From the NCBI GenBank assembly GCA_001442925.1, contig LDXX01000002.1, positions 62,001 to 126,000 on the forward strand: DNA of 64,000 nt. Reading direction: 5' to 3'. Positions 49,984 to 59,961 of the stretch are shown here, in pieces. The notes beneath the pieces were generated by a model. The model was not told where the DNA came from and did no database searches. It saw only the letters and a program-made list of their open reading frames with translations. This DNA is from Candidatus Kryptonium thompsonii. Lineage in GTDB: Bacteria; Bacteroidota; Ignavibacteria; Kryptoniales; Kryptoniaceae. The translations under genes were made by a program, and so were the position numbers. How positions within the stretch are numbered: position 1 is the first letter of the stretch; the number at the start of each line of letters is the position of its first letter.

Positions 49984-51267
49984 ATGGCGTATGAAAAATT
50001 AGTTCCACCTTCAGAAGGTGAAAAAATAACGGTCAAAGACGGCAAACTAAATGTTCCTGACAATCCAATAATTCCATTCATTGAGGGTGATGGAACGGGA
50101 CCTGACATATGGAGGGCAGCAAGAATGGTATTCGATGCCGCTGTTGAAAAGGCGTATGATGGAAAGAGAAAAGTTGTATGGTTTGAAATTTACGCCGGTG
50201 AAAAAGCCAACAAGGTTTATGGTCGTGAAGTATGGCTTCCAGACGATACGCTTGAAGCAATTAAAGAACATATAATTGCCATAAAAGGACCACTTACAAC
50301 CCCGGTTGGCGGTGGGATAAGGAGCTTAAATGTCACATTGAGACAAGTTCTCGATCTTTACGCATGCGTTAGGCCCGTTAAGTATTACGAAGGTGTTCCA
50401 AGCCCGATGAAAAGACCGCAAGATGTTGATGTTGTTATTTTCAGAGAAAATACTGAAGATGTTTATGCGGGAATTGAATGGAAGATGGGTTCACCGGAGG
50501 CGTTGAAGATGATCGATATACTTGAGAAAGAATATGGGATTAAGGTTAGAAGAGATTCTGGAATTGGTGTTAAGCCGATGTCGGAATTTGGCTCGAAGCG
50601 ACTTGTTCGCAAGGCGATTAAATATGCAATTGAAAATGGTCGCAAAAGCGTCACGCTTGTTCATAAGGGGAATATAATGAAGTTTACAGAAGGAGCTTTT
50701 CGCGAATGGGGATATCAGGTTGCGCTTGAAGAGTTTAGAGAATATGTCATAACCGAGGAGGAGCTCAACAAAGATTATGGTGGTAAGCAACCGGATAGCA
50801 AAATTGTCATCAAAGATAGAATAGCCGATAATATGTTCCAGCAGTTAATCACAAGACCCGCTGAATATGATGTTATAGCGACGCCAAATCTTAATGGCGA
50901 TTATCTATCCGATGCTGCAGCTGCACTTGTTGGAGGGCTTGGGATTGCACCGGGTGGAAATATCAGTGATTTCTATGCTGTTTTTGAAGCAACCCATGGT
51001 ACTGCTCCGAAATATGCTGGGCTTGATAAGGTTAACCCAGGTTCGGTTATTCTTTCGGGTGTTATGATGTTTGAATATATCGGTTGGAAGGAGGCAGCTA
51101 AATTGATTGAGTATGGGATGCAAGAGACGATAAAGCAAAAGTATGTGACATATGACTTTGCGCGACAGATGGAAGGAGCCACTGAAGTAAAAACAAGTGA
51201 ATTTGCTCAAAGGATTGTTGAAAACATAATGAAGTGCGATTTAAGCGAAATTTTTGCTGCGAAATAA
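49984..51267 (+). CDS. icd: Isocitrate dehydrogenase (NADP+)
   Basis: The TCA-cycle enzyme has 427 residues, close to E. coli Icd. Substrate and phosphate-site region [32 protein letters not shown] and [16 protein letters not shown] are conserved. The metal-binding stretch is [23 protein letters not shown] preference is supported by [17 protein letters not shown] (Lys-Tyr pair) and TYDFAR (Tyr and Arg as in E. coli). A strong GGGAGGT ribosome binding site precedes the ATG. Confidence 0.95.
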   Translation: MAYEKLVPPSEGEKITVKDGKLNVPDNPIIPFIEGDGTGPDIWRAARMVFDAAVEKAYDGKRKVVWFEIYAGEKANKVYGREVWLPDDTLEAIKEHIIAIKGPLTTPVGGGIRSLNVTLRQVLDLYACVRPVKYYEGVPSPMKRPQDVDVVIFRENTEDVYAGIEWKMGSPEALKMIDILEKEYGIKVRRDSGIGVKPMSEFGSKRLVRKAIKYAIENGRKSVTLVHKGNIMKFTEGAFREWGYQVALEEFREYVITEEELNKDYGGKQPDSKIVIKDRIADNMFQQLITRPAEYDVIATPNLNGDYLSDAAAALVGGLGIAPGGNISDFYAVFEATHGTAPKYAGLDKVNPGSVILSGVMMFEYIGWKEAAKLIEYGMQETIKQKYVTYDFARQMEGATEVKTSEFAQRIVENIMKCDLSEIFAAK

Positions 51268-51286
51268 TAATTTAGAAGGACGGGAT

Positions 51287-51991
51287 TTGAGCGAGATAAT
51301 TTTAAGGGCAGAGAATATACACAAAATTTTTTGGCTTGGGAAAAGTGTTAAACTACATGTTTTAAAAGGAATAAGCTTTGAAGTTAGAAGAGGTGAGATG
51401 ATAGCGATAGTTGGGGCGTCCGGCGCTGGTAAGAGTACACTTCTTCACATTATCGGCGCCCTTGATAGACCGAGCGAGGGAAAAGTTTATATTGATGGGA
51501 TTGATGTGTTTAAAATGTCGGATGTCGAACTTGCCAAGTTCAGAAATAAAAAAATTGGCTTTGTGTTTCAATTTCATCATCTTTTACCTGAATTCACGGC
51601 TATTGAAAATGTTGCGATGCCCGCGATGATAGCGGGAAAAAGCTTTGATGAAGTTAAGGATAAGGCGTACGAACTTCTTAAGGAGGTTGGACTTGCGGAT
51701 AGGGCACATCACAAACCGTCGGAGCTTTCGGGTGGAGAACAACAAAGAGTGGCGGTTGCGAGAGCTTTGATGAATTCACCTGAATTAATTCTTGCTGATG
51801 AGCCGTCGGGAAATCTTGATAGTGAAAATGCGGAAATACTCCATAATTTAATGTTTGAGTTAAATAGAAAATACAAGCAAACTTTTATAATTGCGACGCA
51901 TAATGAAAAACTTGCCGAGATGGCAAATAGGATTATAAAAATAGTTGATGGGAAAATTTGCGAAATTATAACAACTGAAAGAAATTTTTAA
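51287..51991 (+). CDS. lolD: ABC transporter ATP-binding protein, LolD type
   Basis: The 234-residue ATPase has Walker [11 protein letters not shown]-loop [20 protein letters not shown], signature [15 protein letters not shown], Walker [18 protein letters not shown] and the His-switch ATHNE. [16 protein letters not shown] and DEPSGNLD are characteristic of LolD, which extracts lipoproteins from the inner membrane with LolC/E. The longest frame begins at TTG 51254 inside icd; TTG 51287 is preferred because AAGGACGGGA lies just upstream. No LolC/E gene is adjacent, so MacB-like roles remain possible. Confidence 0.88.
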   Translation: MSEIILRAENIHKIFWLGKSVKLHVLKGISFEVRRGEMIAIVGASGAGKSTLLHIIGALDRPSEGKVYIDGIDVFKMSDVELAKFRNKKIGFVFQFHHLLPEFTAIENVAMPAMIAGKSFDEVKDKAYELLKEVGLADRAHHKPSELSGGEQQRVAVARALMNSPELILADEPSGNLDSENAEILHNLMFELNRKYKQTFIIATHNEKLAEMANRIIKIVDGKICEIITTERNF

Positions 51992-52012
51992 AACAAAATT
52001 ACGGAGAGTGAA

Positions 52013-52189
52013 ATGAAAAAGGAAGTTAAAATCGTTCTTGCTGGATTAACCGCACTTGGAATTGGCCTCGCGGTTGGATATATGATAGCAAATTGGTTGA
52101 TAAATGATCTGATGAAAGATGTGGTTGTCGACCTTGACGAGGAAGAGGTAGCAAGTGAACTACATCAAACTGCTGAAGAGGAAGTGTAA
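52013..52189 (+). CDS. Small single-pass membrane protein, unknown
   Basis: A 58-residue open frame fills the gap between lolD and tgt. It starts at ATG 52013 after GGAGAG and ends at TAA 52187-52189. It has a basic N-terminus (MKKEVK), one hydrophobic segment (IVLAGLTALGIGLAVGYMIANWLI, about residues 7-30) and a strongly acidic tail (DLDEEEVASELHQTAEEEV). That composition and the good ribosome binding site speak for a real gene. I do not recognise a family. It may be co-transcribed with lolD and might be an accessory membrane peptide. Confidence 0.6.
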   Translation: MKKEVKIVLAGLTALGIGLAVGYMIANWLINDLMKDVVVDLDEEEVASELHQTAEEEV

Positions 52190-53356
<1,167 letters not shown>

Positions 53357-53451
53357 ATTTGTCGAATAAAGCGACGCCCAACTTTTTACAAGCTGTAGCA
53401 TTTTAGCACATATGATCATAAAAATTAAAAAAATTTTAAGTTTTTGGGAAT

Positions 53452-53467
53452 TGGCATGGAAATTGCT
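53452..53467 (+). promoter_or_regulatory. Sigma-54 (RpoN) type -24/-12 promoter
   Basis: TTGGCATGGAAATTGCT: GG (53453-53454) and GC (53465-53466) are separated by exactly 10 nt, matching TGGCAY-N5-TTGCW. It lies 31 bp upstream of the multiheme cytochrome ATG, giving a start point near 53478. A 10-bp palindrome TATGATCATA (53411-53420) upstream could be an activator site. No sigma-70-type element competes here. Confidence 0.65.
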
Positions 53468-53497
53468 TTTTTATTTTTTGTGTACAAAAAATAAAAT

Positions 53498-55588
53498 ATG
53501 GATGGCAAAATGAAGTTAAGAGTGACAACTTTAATGATTTTTTTGCTTATCTTAGCTCTACCCCTTTCAGCTCAAAAGGCTTACATCAAAATTAAAGGGA
53601 TGTCCCCACATGAATTAGAGGGAATGGGGATTGCGAACCTTGATAGTATATCTTCCAGTTTATCAGTTGTTGGAACTGGTACAGTTGTGTGGCTTGTGGG
53701 TTATGATGTTTCGGGTGATACTACTTTTAAGCCTGCCACAAGCTATGAATGGTCAATTGTGAGTAAACCAACGAACTCAAATGCGGCTTTGAGCAGCACA
53801 AGTGCTCAGTTGGTTTCATTTACTCCCGATGTCGCTGGAACATACCAAGTTAAATTGGTTGTAAATGGCGCTGACGACACCACGATTACAATTATTGCTG
53901 CAAATTACACCGGCGTTGATTGGAAGGACATAGGTAGTCAAACTCTTAACTGTGCAACTTGTCATAAGAACGCAACCCCGGATGTTTATTCAAAGTGGAG
54001 TTCTTCTCGACATGCAACGATGTTTGAGCGTGGTATGAATGGGCAAGTTGCCTCGTATTGGGGACCGAATTGTTGGAGATGCCACACAACAGGTTATAAC
54101 ACTATGGCGAACAATGGTGGGTTTGACGATGTCGCAGCGCAACTTGGGTTTGACTGGAACCAATGGAAGCCGCCAAGAGCTGGGCTTTTTGACTCGCTTT
54201 TGACGACTGACAAGAAAGGATTAAGTTTGCTTGCAACTATTGGTTGTGAGAACTGCCATGGTCCGAAGAACCCATCTCACTTCGGAGCCGGAACACAACC
54301 GAAGACGATGAATCCTGAAGTTTGTGCTCAATGCCATAATGAGCCATGGAGACATAACCGCTATGTACAGTGGGAATACTCAGGTCATGCTGAGTCGGTT
54401 TGGTCAAATAGTTTCAGAAACACCGCTGCTGGAGCGCAGCCAATTCAGAATTATGATCTTAACACTTGCGTTCGTTGTCATGATGGAGCTGGTTTTGTGA
54501 GTTTTGTTAAAAATGAACCATTTGATAATAGGGCTTCCTCGGGTTACAGCCGTATCACTCACACGAAGATAGTCTGTCAAACCTGCCATGATCCGCACTC
54601 AATGGAGTTAAGAGAAGCGCCTACATCAGCCGATACGCTTGCAAACGGATTTGATTATTCGCAAATTAACCTTGGCAAAGGTAAACTCTGTGTTAATTGC
54701 CATAAGTTTCGCAGGAACGCTTTAACATATGTCACGACAAATCTTAGCTCAATTTGGGGTCCACATTATGCTGGAGCGGGTGATGTTTATCTTGGTCAAA
54801 ATGGTTACAGCTGGGGTGAAACTTTGCCAAGCAGTGTTGGACATCGACTTGTTGAAAATGCATGTGTAGGTTGCCATATGTCTGCTACTCCAGACACAGG
54901 CCATGTTGCAAGAGATAAGCTCGGAATGCATACTTGGAAAATGAAATATATCGCCCCCGATGGTCAGGAGTATGACAATATCACTGGTTGCGTGAAATGT
55001 CATACTGGTATAACCAAGTTCGATGATATAATTGCTTCTTACGACTACGATATGGATGGCACCGTTGAGCCGTTTATGAAGGAAGTTGATGGTTTGATTG
55101 AAAAACTTGCAATGGCTTTGCCACCGAAGGGACAACCCACGGTTGATTGGCAACAGATTAGAATCGACCCCGACTCTGTGAGATTAAAGCAAGCTTATTG
55201 GAACTACCGCTATGTTGTTGGAGATGGAAGTCGTGGTGTACACAATCCAAAATATGTCGTGCGATTGTTGCAGCTTTCAATTGGCAAGATTACTGGCGTT
55301 GAATTCCCAACATATGATGTGCCGATTAAGTTTGAACTGTATCAGAACTATCCGAACCCATTCAATCCTACCACAAAGATAGCCTTTGCTTTGCCTAAAG
55401 ATGCGAAAGTTAAACTTGAGGTATTTAATGCTTTAGGTGAGAGGGTAAGTGTCTTGGTAGATGGATATTTGCGTGCAGGTGTGCATACGGTTGATTTCAA
55501 TGCTTCTGGGTTTGCAAGCGGTGTTTACTTCTATAGATTAACTGCTGATGACTTTGTTGCGACGAAGAAGATGGTGTTGCTCAAATAA
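53498..55588 (+). CDS. Nine-haem cytochrome c with T9SS sorting domain
   Basis: The 696-residue protein starts with a signal peptide (LRVTTLMIFLLILALPLSAQ; ATG 53498 or 53510) and an Ig/PKD-like domain (about residues 45-135). Nine CxxCH haem motifs follow between about residues 152 and 500 (CATCH, CWRCH, CENCH, CAQCH, CVRCH, CQTCH, CVNCH, CVGCH, CVKCH), resembling the cytochrome c554/multihaem family. Residues about 610-696 are a type A T9SS sorting tail (YQNYPNPFNPTTKI...GVYFYRL...KKMVLLK), so it should be exported through type IX secretion to the cell surface. Expression probably depends on sigma-54. An electron-transfer or extracellular reductase role is inferred; the substrate is unknown. 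Confidence 0.9.
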   Translation: MDGKMKLRVTTLMIFLLILALPLSAQKAYIKIKGMSPHELEGMGIANLDSISSSLSVVGTGTVVWLVGYDVSGDTTFKPATSYEWSIVSKPTNSNAALSSTSAQLVSFTPDVAGTYQVKLVVNGADDTTITIIAANYTGVDWKDIGSQTLNCATCHKNATPDVYSKWSSSRHATMFERGMNGQVASYWGPNCWRCHTTGYNTMANNGGFDDVAAQLGFDWNQWKPPRAGLFDSLLTTDKKGLSLLATIGCENCHGPKNPSHFGAGTQPKTMNPEVCAQCHNEPWRHNRYVQWEYSGHAESVWSNSFRNTAAGAQPIQNYDLNTCVRCHDGAGFVSFVKNEPFDNRASSGYSRITHTKIVCQTCHDPHSMELREAPTSADTLANGFDYSQINLGKGKLCVNCHKFRRNALTYVTTNLSSIWGPHYAGAGDVYLGQNGYSWGETLPSSVGHRLVENACVGCHMSATPDTGHVARDKLGMHTWKMKYIAPDGQEYDNITGCVKCHTGITKFDDIIASYDYDMDGTVEPFMKEVDGLIEKLAMALPPKGQPTVDWQQIRIDPDSVRLKQAYWNYRYVVGDGSRGVHNPKYVVRLLQLSIGKITGVEFPTYDVPIKFELYQNYPNPFNPTTKIAFALPKDAKVKLEVFNALGERVSVLVDGYLRAGVHTVDFNASGFASGVYFYRLTADDFVATKKMVLLK

Positions 55589-55633
55589 TGTATTTGAGAA
55601 ATTAAAGAAAGGGGCAGGCTTTAAGCCTGCCCC
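55537..55633 (+). repeat. Direct repeat, left copy (T9SS tail end plus terminator)
   Basis: This 97-bp stretch, from the last 17 codons of the cytochrome gene through its terminator hairpin, recurs at 59860-59957 (offset 4323 bp) with only about seven differences. The two copies bracket a region of decayed genes. Confidence 0.85.
55611..55633 (+). terminator. Hairpin terminator after the multihaem cytochrome gene
   Basis: GGGGCAGGCTT and AAGCCTGCCCC form an 11-bp perfect stem. The tract that follows is AT-rich rather than pure T. Confidence 0.75.
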
Positions 55634-56047
55634 AATTAAAAATATTCACCCATGTCTATAAAGCATTACCTGTTAACACTTTAAACCATCCTTGAAGATA
55701 CAATTTTGATACTCCCCTGAACCCCATCTTGACTTTTTATTTTTCATTGATTATTATTGTGAATAGTTAAGGAAGTAAAGGAAGAAAAAGGTAAAAACAT
55801 TTGGTAGGGATGGAAAGAGTCTCTATTTCTTTAATTGATAGTGGTAGCGGTAGAAGTATAACATCTTCAAGGATAGATGGCTGTTGGGAAATAATTGGTG
55901 TGGTAAAAGTACTTAATGATGCAGAAGTTCGATGGTTATGATGATGACACAAGGTGGAGAGAAGATGATAGGGGTTTACTACATTGGTATCTTGTTAGCT
56001 CATAGAGATAAGGACTTTTTAAAAAATACATATCAAAGAAAAAGTCT
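55634..56047 (+). pseudogene. Gene-poor stretch with short frame fragments, possibly a decayed gene
   Basis: These 414 bp hold no convincing gene. Two short frames follow each other in different phases: 55810-55941 (starting MERVSISLIDSGSG) and 55916-56003 (ending DTRWREDDRGLLHWYLVSS). Their protein-like composition and frame change hint at one gene broken by an indel, in line with the frameshifts seen further downstream. I do not recognise the product. No tRNA, CRISPR or transposase remnant is visible. Confidence 0.2.
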
Positions 56048-56896
56048 ATGAAAAAAATTATTTTATTTATCGTTCTATTACGTATCGCAACTCTTAATGC
56101 CCAAGATAAGAATCTCTTGTCAATTATAAATGTCCAATTTTTTATCAAAGTTCAACCAAATTATGAAATTGTAAATGCATATTTTCCATTTTTAAGCAAT
56201 GTAAAAGTTTATAAATTTGAATTGGAAAGGCAAGTTTTAAATGTAATTCCTAACATTAGATCTTCTGGACCTATATTCTATGATTTCGATTTGGGTTTGG
56301 TTTGGAAAAACATAACATTGTCACTTAGGCTTTCAACTACATATTTAGCGCCGATAAAGCCAACTGGGAATTATATTACAAAAAATAATGTATTTTTAAA
56401 TAAACTCGATCGCTCTATCCCGGGGTTTACAAATTTGAATTTGCAATATAAATTTTTAAAGTATTTAGAGTTATTTATCCAATATGAAAATAAAACGATA
56501 GGGTATAGTACTTCAAAGGATCCTTTGAATACCGTGGTGTATTTTACGGGAAGATATAAGCTTTCAAATGTTATTATACTTGGTGGTTGTATTGATTTCG
56601 AGATTGCAAAGTTAAAAATGTTACAAAGTGTTGGGATGTCGCTATTTGGTAAATATAGCCATGATTTTTTGGTTTTTAATACCCATCAAGACTCGGGTAA
56701 ATTTTTAATCTATTTACAGCCATTTAGAGAGCAAGGAACCTTAAACATATTTTCTTACACTGCTAATTTTGGTTACAAAATTAGAGACGATATGCAATTC
56801 GATTTATTCTTTGAGTATCGCTATTCAAGAAGTAAAGAAATTTTCAAAGAAAGTCTGTATAGATTTGGAGTTAGATTTATATTGATTTTTTTGTGA
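56048..56896 (+). CDS. Hypothetical exported protein, probable outer-membrane barrel
   Basis: The 282-residue protein begins with a signal peptide (KKIILFIVLLRIATLNAQ) and continues with alternating aromatic and polar strands (YDFDLGLVWKNITLSLRLSTTYL, YKFLKYLELFIQYENK, FDLFFEYRYS). It ends in an aromatic strand, RFGVRFILIFL, as in outer-membrane barrel proteins. I do not recognise a family. It is rich in Ile, Phe, Tyr and Lys, more AT-rich in codon use than the housekeeping genes, and lies in the segment bounded by the direct repeats. It precedes the frameshifted TonB-dependent receptor. Confidence 0.55.
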   Translation: MKKIILFIVLLRIATLNAQDKNLLSIINVQFFIKVQPNYEIVNAYFPFLSNVKVYKFELERQVLNVIPNIRSSGPIFYDFDLGLVWKNITLSLRLSTTYLAPIKPTGNYITKNNVFLNKLDRSIPGFTNLNLQYKFLKYLELFIQYENKTIGYSTSKDPLNTVVYFTGRYKLSNVIILGGCIDFEIAKLKMLQSVGMSLFGKYSHDFLVFNTHQDSGKFLIYLQPFREQGTLNIFSYTANFGYKIRDDMQFDLFFEYRYSRSKEIFKESLYRFGVRFILIFL

Positions 56897-57035
56897 GGAA
56901 GTTAATAACTATAAAATTAGCATTTTAGGAAATAAAGGTAAACAATCTTATATTCGAGGCAGGTGAACTTGTAACTAATGGAATCAAGTTCAAATTAAAT
57001 CCGATACCCCCTAGAAAATGCAAATATAAGTATCG

Positions 57036-58358
57036 TTGCCGGTGACAAAGGAGCTGTTGCAAATTTGGATACTTGCTTTATTTACAATACTTATTACTCA
57101 GCTTCTTTCTGCTCAAGTTGGAACTGTAAGTGGTTTTATTTATGATCAAACCAGTGGCATTCCCCTTTCATTTGTGAATGTGTGGGTTAAATCGACAAGT
57201 AGAGGAACGGCGAGCAATCAAGATGGATATTATATATTATTCCTTTCGCCGGGGAAATACCTGATAGTATACTCAATTGTAGGTTATCAAAGATTAGAAA
57301 AAGAAGTTGTTATCAGGGAGAATGAAAATATTAATTTAAATGTTTATCTTGTTCCAGATAGTGTTGAGATTGATACAGTAGAAGTTGAATCTTTGCCAAA
57401 CACAAACATGGAGCCGAGGACAATTATAGTTAGAAGAAATGAGATAGAAAAAATACCGCCATTTTTGGGGGAATTTGATTTGTTAAAAACATTACCTTCC
57501 TTTCCCGGAGTAGTTGAAAGGGATTTTAGTTCAAGGCTTTATATTCAAGGTGGATATCCAGAAAATAATCTAATTCTAGTGGATGGGGTTGAGGTTTATA
57601 ATATAGAACATTCATGGGGTATTATTAGTGTTTTTAATTCCAAAATGGTGAAAAGTGTTGAATTGATAAAAGGAGGTTTCGATGCAACTTATGGTGATAG
57701 AACCTCTTCCGTGATAAATATTACTACGAGGGAAGGGAATAAGAACAAAATATGTGCAAGTGGCAATGTGAGCCTTGTAAGTTTCAGTGGCGTAGCGGAA
57801 GGTCCAACAATTAATAATGGTTCTTGGATTATCGGCATTCGTAGAACATACTTTGATCTTCTTTTCCCTCGCCGTGTATTACCAGATTACCATTATTTTG
57901 ATTTTAATTTTAAAATTGCTCAACCCGTATCTAAAAATTCTACAATAAATATTTCAAGCTTTATTGCCCGTGATAGATTAGTTGAGGAAGGAGACTTAAG
58001 GTGGGGCACTAAAGTTATCGGCCTCAATTATGTTTATCTGCTTAATCCAAACTGGATTTTCAATATAGCATCAGATTTAAGCTCTTTTGGACTTACTAGA
58101 GATTTTACTGGCGAAAACAATCCAGATTACCTTGATATATTTGGTTCCTCAATTAAAATTAGAGCGCAAAATTTTTATAAAACATCAGTAAATGAAATAG
58201 GATTAGAATTAAAAAAATTAGATTTAGATCAATGGTTGAGTTTTAGTAAGACGATCTTTGAAGGGATTGAAAAAGGGAAGAGAACGTATTATTATCTTAC
58301 ATTTTACTTTCAAAATGAATTACGAGTGAATAAATTTTTTGTTTTTGCCTGGTTTTAG
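57036..58358 (+). CDS. TonB-dependent receptor, N-terminal part (frameshifted gene)
   Basis: This 440-residue frame has a signal sequence (IWILALFTILITQLLSAQ), a carboxypeptidase-regulatory-like domain (VSGFIYDQTSGIPLSFVNVWVKSTSRGTASNQDGYYIL, about residues 30-110), a plug domain (RLYIQGGYPENNLILVDGVEVYN..., about 130-240) and the first barrel strands. It stops at 58358 inside the barrel. The frame continues one base off in the next feature. In GTTTTTGCCTGG, removing one T gives VLPGFRLYF and joins the halves into a roughly 720-residue receptor. A TTG at 57057 would place the signal peptide right at the N-terminus. Confidence 0.75.
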   Translation: MPVTKELLQIWILALFTILITQLLSAQVGTVSGFIYDQTSGIPLSFVNVWVKSTSRGTASNQDGYYILFLSPGKYLIVYSIVGYQRLEKEVVIRENENINLNVYLVPDSVEIDTVEVESLPNTNMEPRTIIVRRNEIEKIPPFLGEFDLLKTLPSFPGVVERDFSSRLYIQGGYPENNLILVDGVEVYNIEHSWGIISVFNSKMVKSVELIKGGFDATYGDRTSSVINITTREGNKNKICASGNVSLVSFSGVAEGPTINNGSWIIGIRRTYFDLLFPRRVLPDYHYFDFNFKIAQPVSKNSTINISSFIARDRLVEEGDLRWGTKVIGLNYVYLLNPNWIFNIASDLSSFGLTRDFTGENNPDYLDIFGSSIKIRAQNFYKTSVNEIGLELKKLDLDQWLSFSKTIFEGIEKGKRTYYYLTFYFQNELRVNKFFVFAWF

Positions 58359-59205
58359 ATTATATTTTTCACTATTTAACAAATATACCAAACTTGATCC
58401 ACGAGTTAGTATTAAGTATTTGCTAAATTCTTATACATCGCTTCAGTTTTCATTTGGTACTTATTCTCAATATTTAAATAGGCTAGAAACAGAAATAGAG
58501 GCACCAGGCTCGGATGATTATTTTATATTTCCAGAAACATTTACTCTGTGGAGAGTGGCTGATAATAAAAAACTTCAGCCATCTAAAGCTACACACTATG
58601 TTTTTACATTAAAAACAAAACTTACAGATGAGATAGATTTTACGAGCGGAGTTTATTATAAAGATTTTCAGCGGGTATACATTATATACTACTCTTCTTC
58701 GGAAGGATATTCAGGCTCTTTGAAAGAAGGAAAGAAGAAATCATATGGAGTTGAATTTTTACTTGAGAAAAGAATTGGTAAAATTACCGGCTGGTTAAGT
58801 TATACATTATCTAAAGTTATTAATTGGTTTCCCGGGGTTAATCAAGGGAAACCATATCCGCCCAAATATGATAGAAGACATAATTTTCACATAGTTGCGC
58901 AATATAATTTATCACCAAAATGGAAGTTTAATCTTGAATGGAGATATTATAGTGGCGTCCCATATACCCCATATGGCGGAGGAGATAAGAATAGTAAACG
59001 AACTCCTGCTTACCATCGTTTAGATGTTGGTATTATATATACTTTCAAAGTCAAAGAAAGGTGGAGATTCAATTTATATCTACAAATTTACAACTTGTAC
59101 AATAACAAGAATATTATAGAGGTGTATTATAGCAAATCATCTGTAAATTATATATACTCACTTCCCTTTTTACCAACGGCTGGAATTGAGATTGAGTTTA
59201 AATAA
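58339..59205 (+). CDS. TonB-dependent receptor, C-terminal barrel part (frameshifted gene)
   Basis: The 288-codon frame contains the rest of the barrel: VSIKYLLNSYTSLQFSFGTYSQYL, DFTSGVYYKDFQRVYI, GWLSYTLSKVINWF, the YDRRHNFHIVAQYNLSPKWKFNLEWRYYSGVPYTPYGG stretch typical of these receptors, and a terminal strand ending in EIEFK. It has no own signal peptide or ribosome binding site, so it is the 3' half of the preceding gene. A single extra T in a T5 run near 58339-58343 explains the break. Whether this is real decay, an assembly error, or a slippage site cannot be told from one sequence. Confidence 0.75.
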   Translation: MFLPGFRLYFSLFNKYTKLDPRVSIKYLLNSYTSLQFSFGTYSQYLNRLETEIEAPGSDDYFIFPETFTLWRVADNKKLQPSKATHYVFTLKTKLTDEIDFTSGVYYKDFQRVYIIYYSSSEGYSGSLKEGKKKSYGVEFLLEKRIGKITGWLSYTLSKVINWFPGVNQGKPYPPKYDRRHNFHIVAQYNLSPKWKFNLEWRYYSGVPYTPYGGGDKNSKRTPAYHRLDVGIIYTFKVKERWRFNLYLQIYNLYNNKNIIEVYYSKSSVNYIYSLPFLPTAGIEIEFK

Positions 59206-59267
59206 ATAATTTTGCTTTACATAAGGCGCCAAGAAACAATATTTAAAAATAAAACTTTATATGTGCC

Positions 59268-59833
59268 ATGGTTCATAAAATTAAATTTTCTTTAGTCTTA
59301 TTGATCTTGGTTAACTCGACTTTATTTAGTTTTAATTTTAAGGGTGATAAAGCAAAGCAAGCGGTATATTTCGAGTTTCTTGGGAATGGCTTGCTTTATA
59401 CATTAAACTATGAGAGGGAAGTATTATCAAAGTCAACTGCAATAAGAATAGGGACATGTTATATAAATACGAGAACTGGTGAGAATAAGCTAAATGTGTT
59501 GATGTTTCCTTTGATGTTTAATTATCTTGTAGGGAGTTCGGTGAGTAAATAGAGTTAGGATTTGGTCCCGTATTTGTCGTTGGATCAATTAAATTAAAAG
59601 GTGAGCCTAGCGAAAAGATTAATTTTGAATTCTTATTTGCAAGGATAACAGCAGAAATAAAAGAACCAGTTGATAAATCAGGTATTGATTTATTATTTTT
59701 CACAGGTACAATAGGGTATAGGTATCAACCCAAGGGTCGAGGGATTATTTTTAGAATTGGTTATACGCCTGTAATATCCAAAGGTGGAATTTCTTCTTGG
59801 ATTGGTTTAAGTGTGGGATATAAGTTTAATTAA
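59268..59833 (+). pseudogene. Frameshifted small outer-membrane-like protein
   Basis: The first frame (59268-59552) begins with a signal peptide (KIKFSLVLLILVNSTLFSF) and reads KQAVYFEFLGNGLLYTLNYERE, then stops at TAG 59550. One extra A in the AAA run at 59547-59549 would continue the frame as KIELGFGPVFVVGSIKL through GIIFRIGYTPV and IGLSVGYKFN to the TAA at 59831-59833. The intact product would have about 188 residues and a small barrel-like pattern of glycine-rich strands. The family is unrecognised. It is the second single-base indel in this segment. Confidence 0.6.
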
Positions 59834-59859
59834 CATAATCAATTCAATTTATTCAGTGG

Positions 59860-59957
59860 ATTAACTGCTGATGGTTTTGTTGCGACGAAGAAGATGGTGT
59901 TGCTCAAGTAATGTATTTGAGAAGTTAAAGAAAGGGGCAGGTTTAAAGCCTGCCCTT
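59860..59957 (+). repeat. Direct repeat, right copy: orphan T9SS tail end and terminator
   Basis: The in-frame remnant LTADGFVATKKMVLLK and stop (TAA at 59909-59911) match the last residues of the multihaem cytochrome, LTADDFVATKKMVLLK, without any upstream coding sequence. The following leader and hairpin also match 55537-55633. It is the leftover 3' end of a second T9SS-cargo gene, or a copy moved by recombination. Confidence 0.85.
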
Positions 59958-59961
59958 TTTT
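59934..59961. terminator. Hairpin terminator in the right repeat copy
   Basis: GGGCAGG pairs with CCTGCCC around TTTAAAG, followed by a T6 run on the plus strand. It directly abuts the stop of the convergent pyrimidine-nucleoside phosphorylase gene and may serve both strands. Confidence 0.7.

Noticed and set aside
53411-53420. Palindrome TATGATCATA as a proven enhancer site
   Set aside because: Ten base pairs in AT-rich DNA can occur by chance and only one copy is present; kept only as a possibility in the sigma-54 promoter entry.
55537-59957. Direct repeats as target-site duplications of a transposon
   Set aside because: At 97 bp with several mismatches they are too long and old for a target-site duplication, no transposase or integrase is present, and they coincide with a gene end plus terminator.
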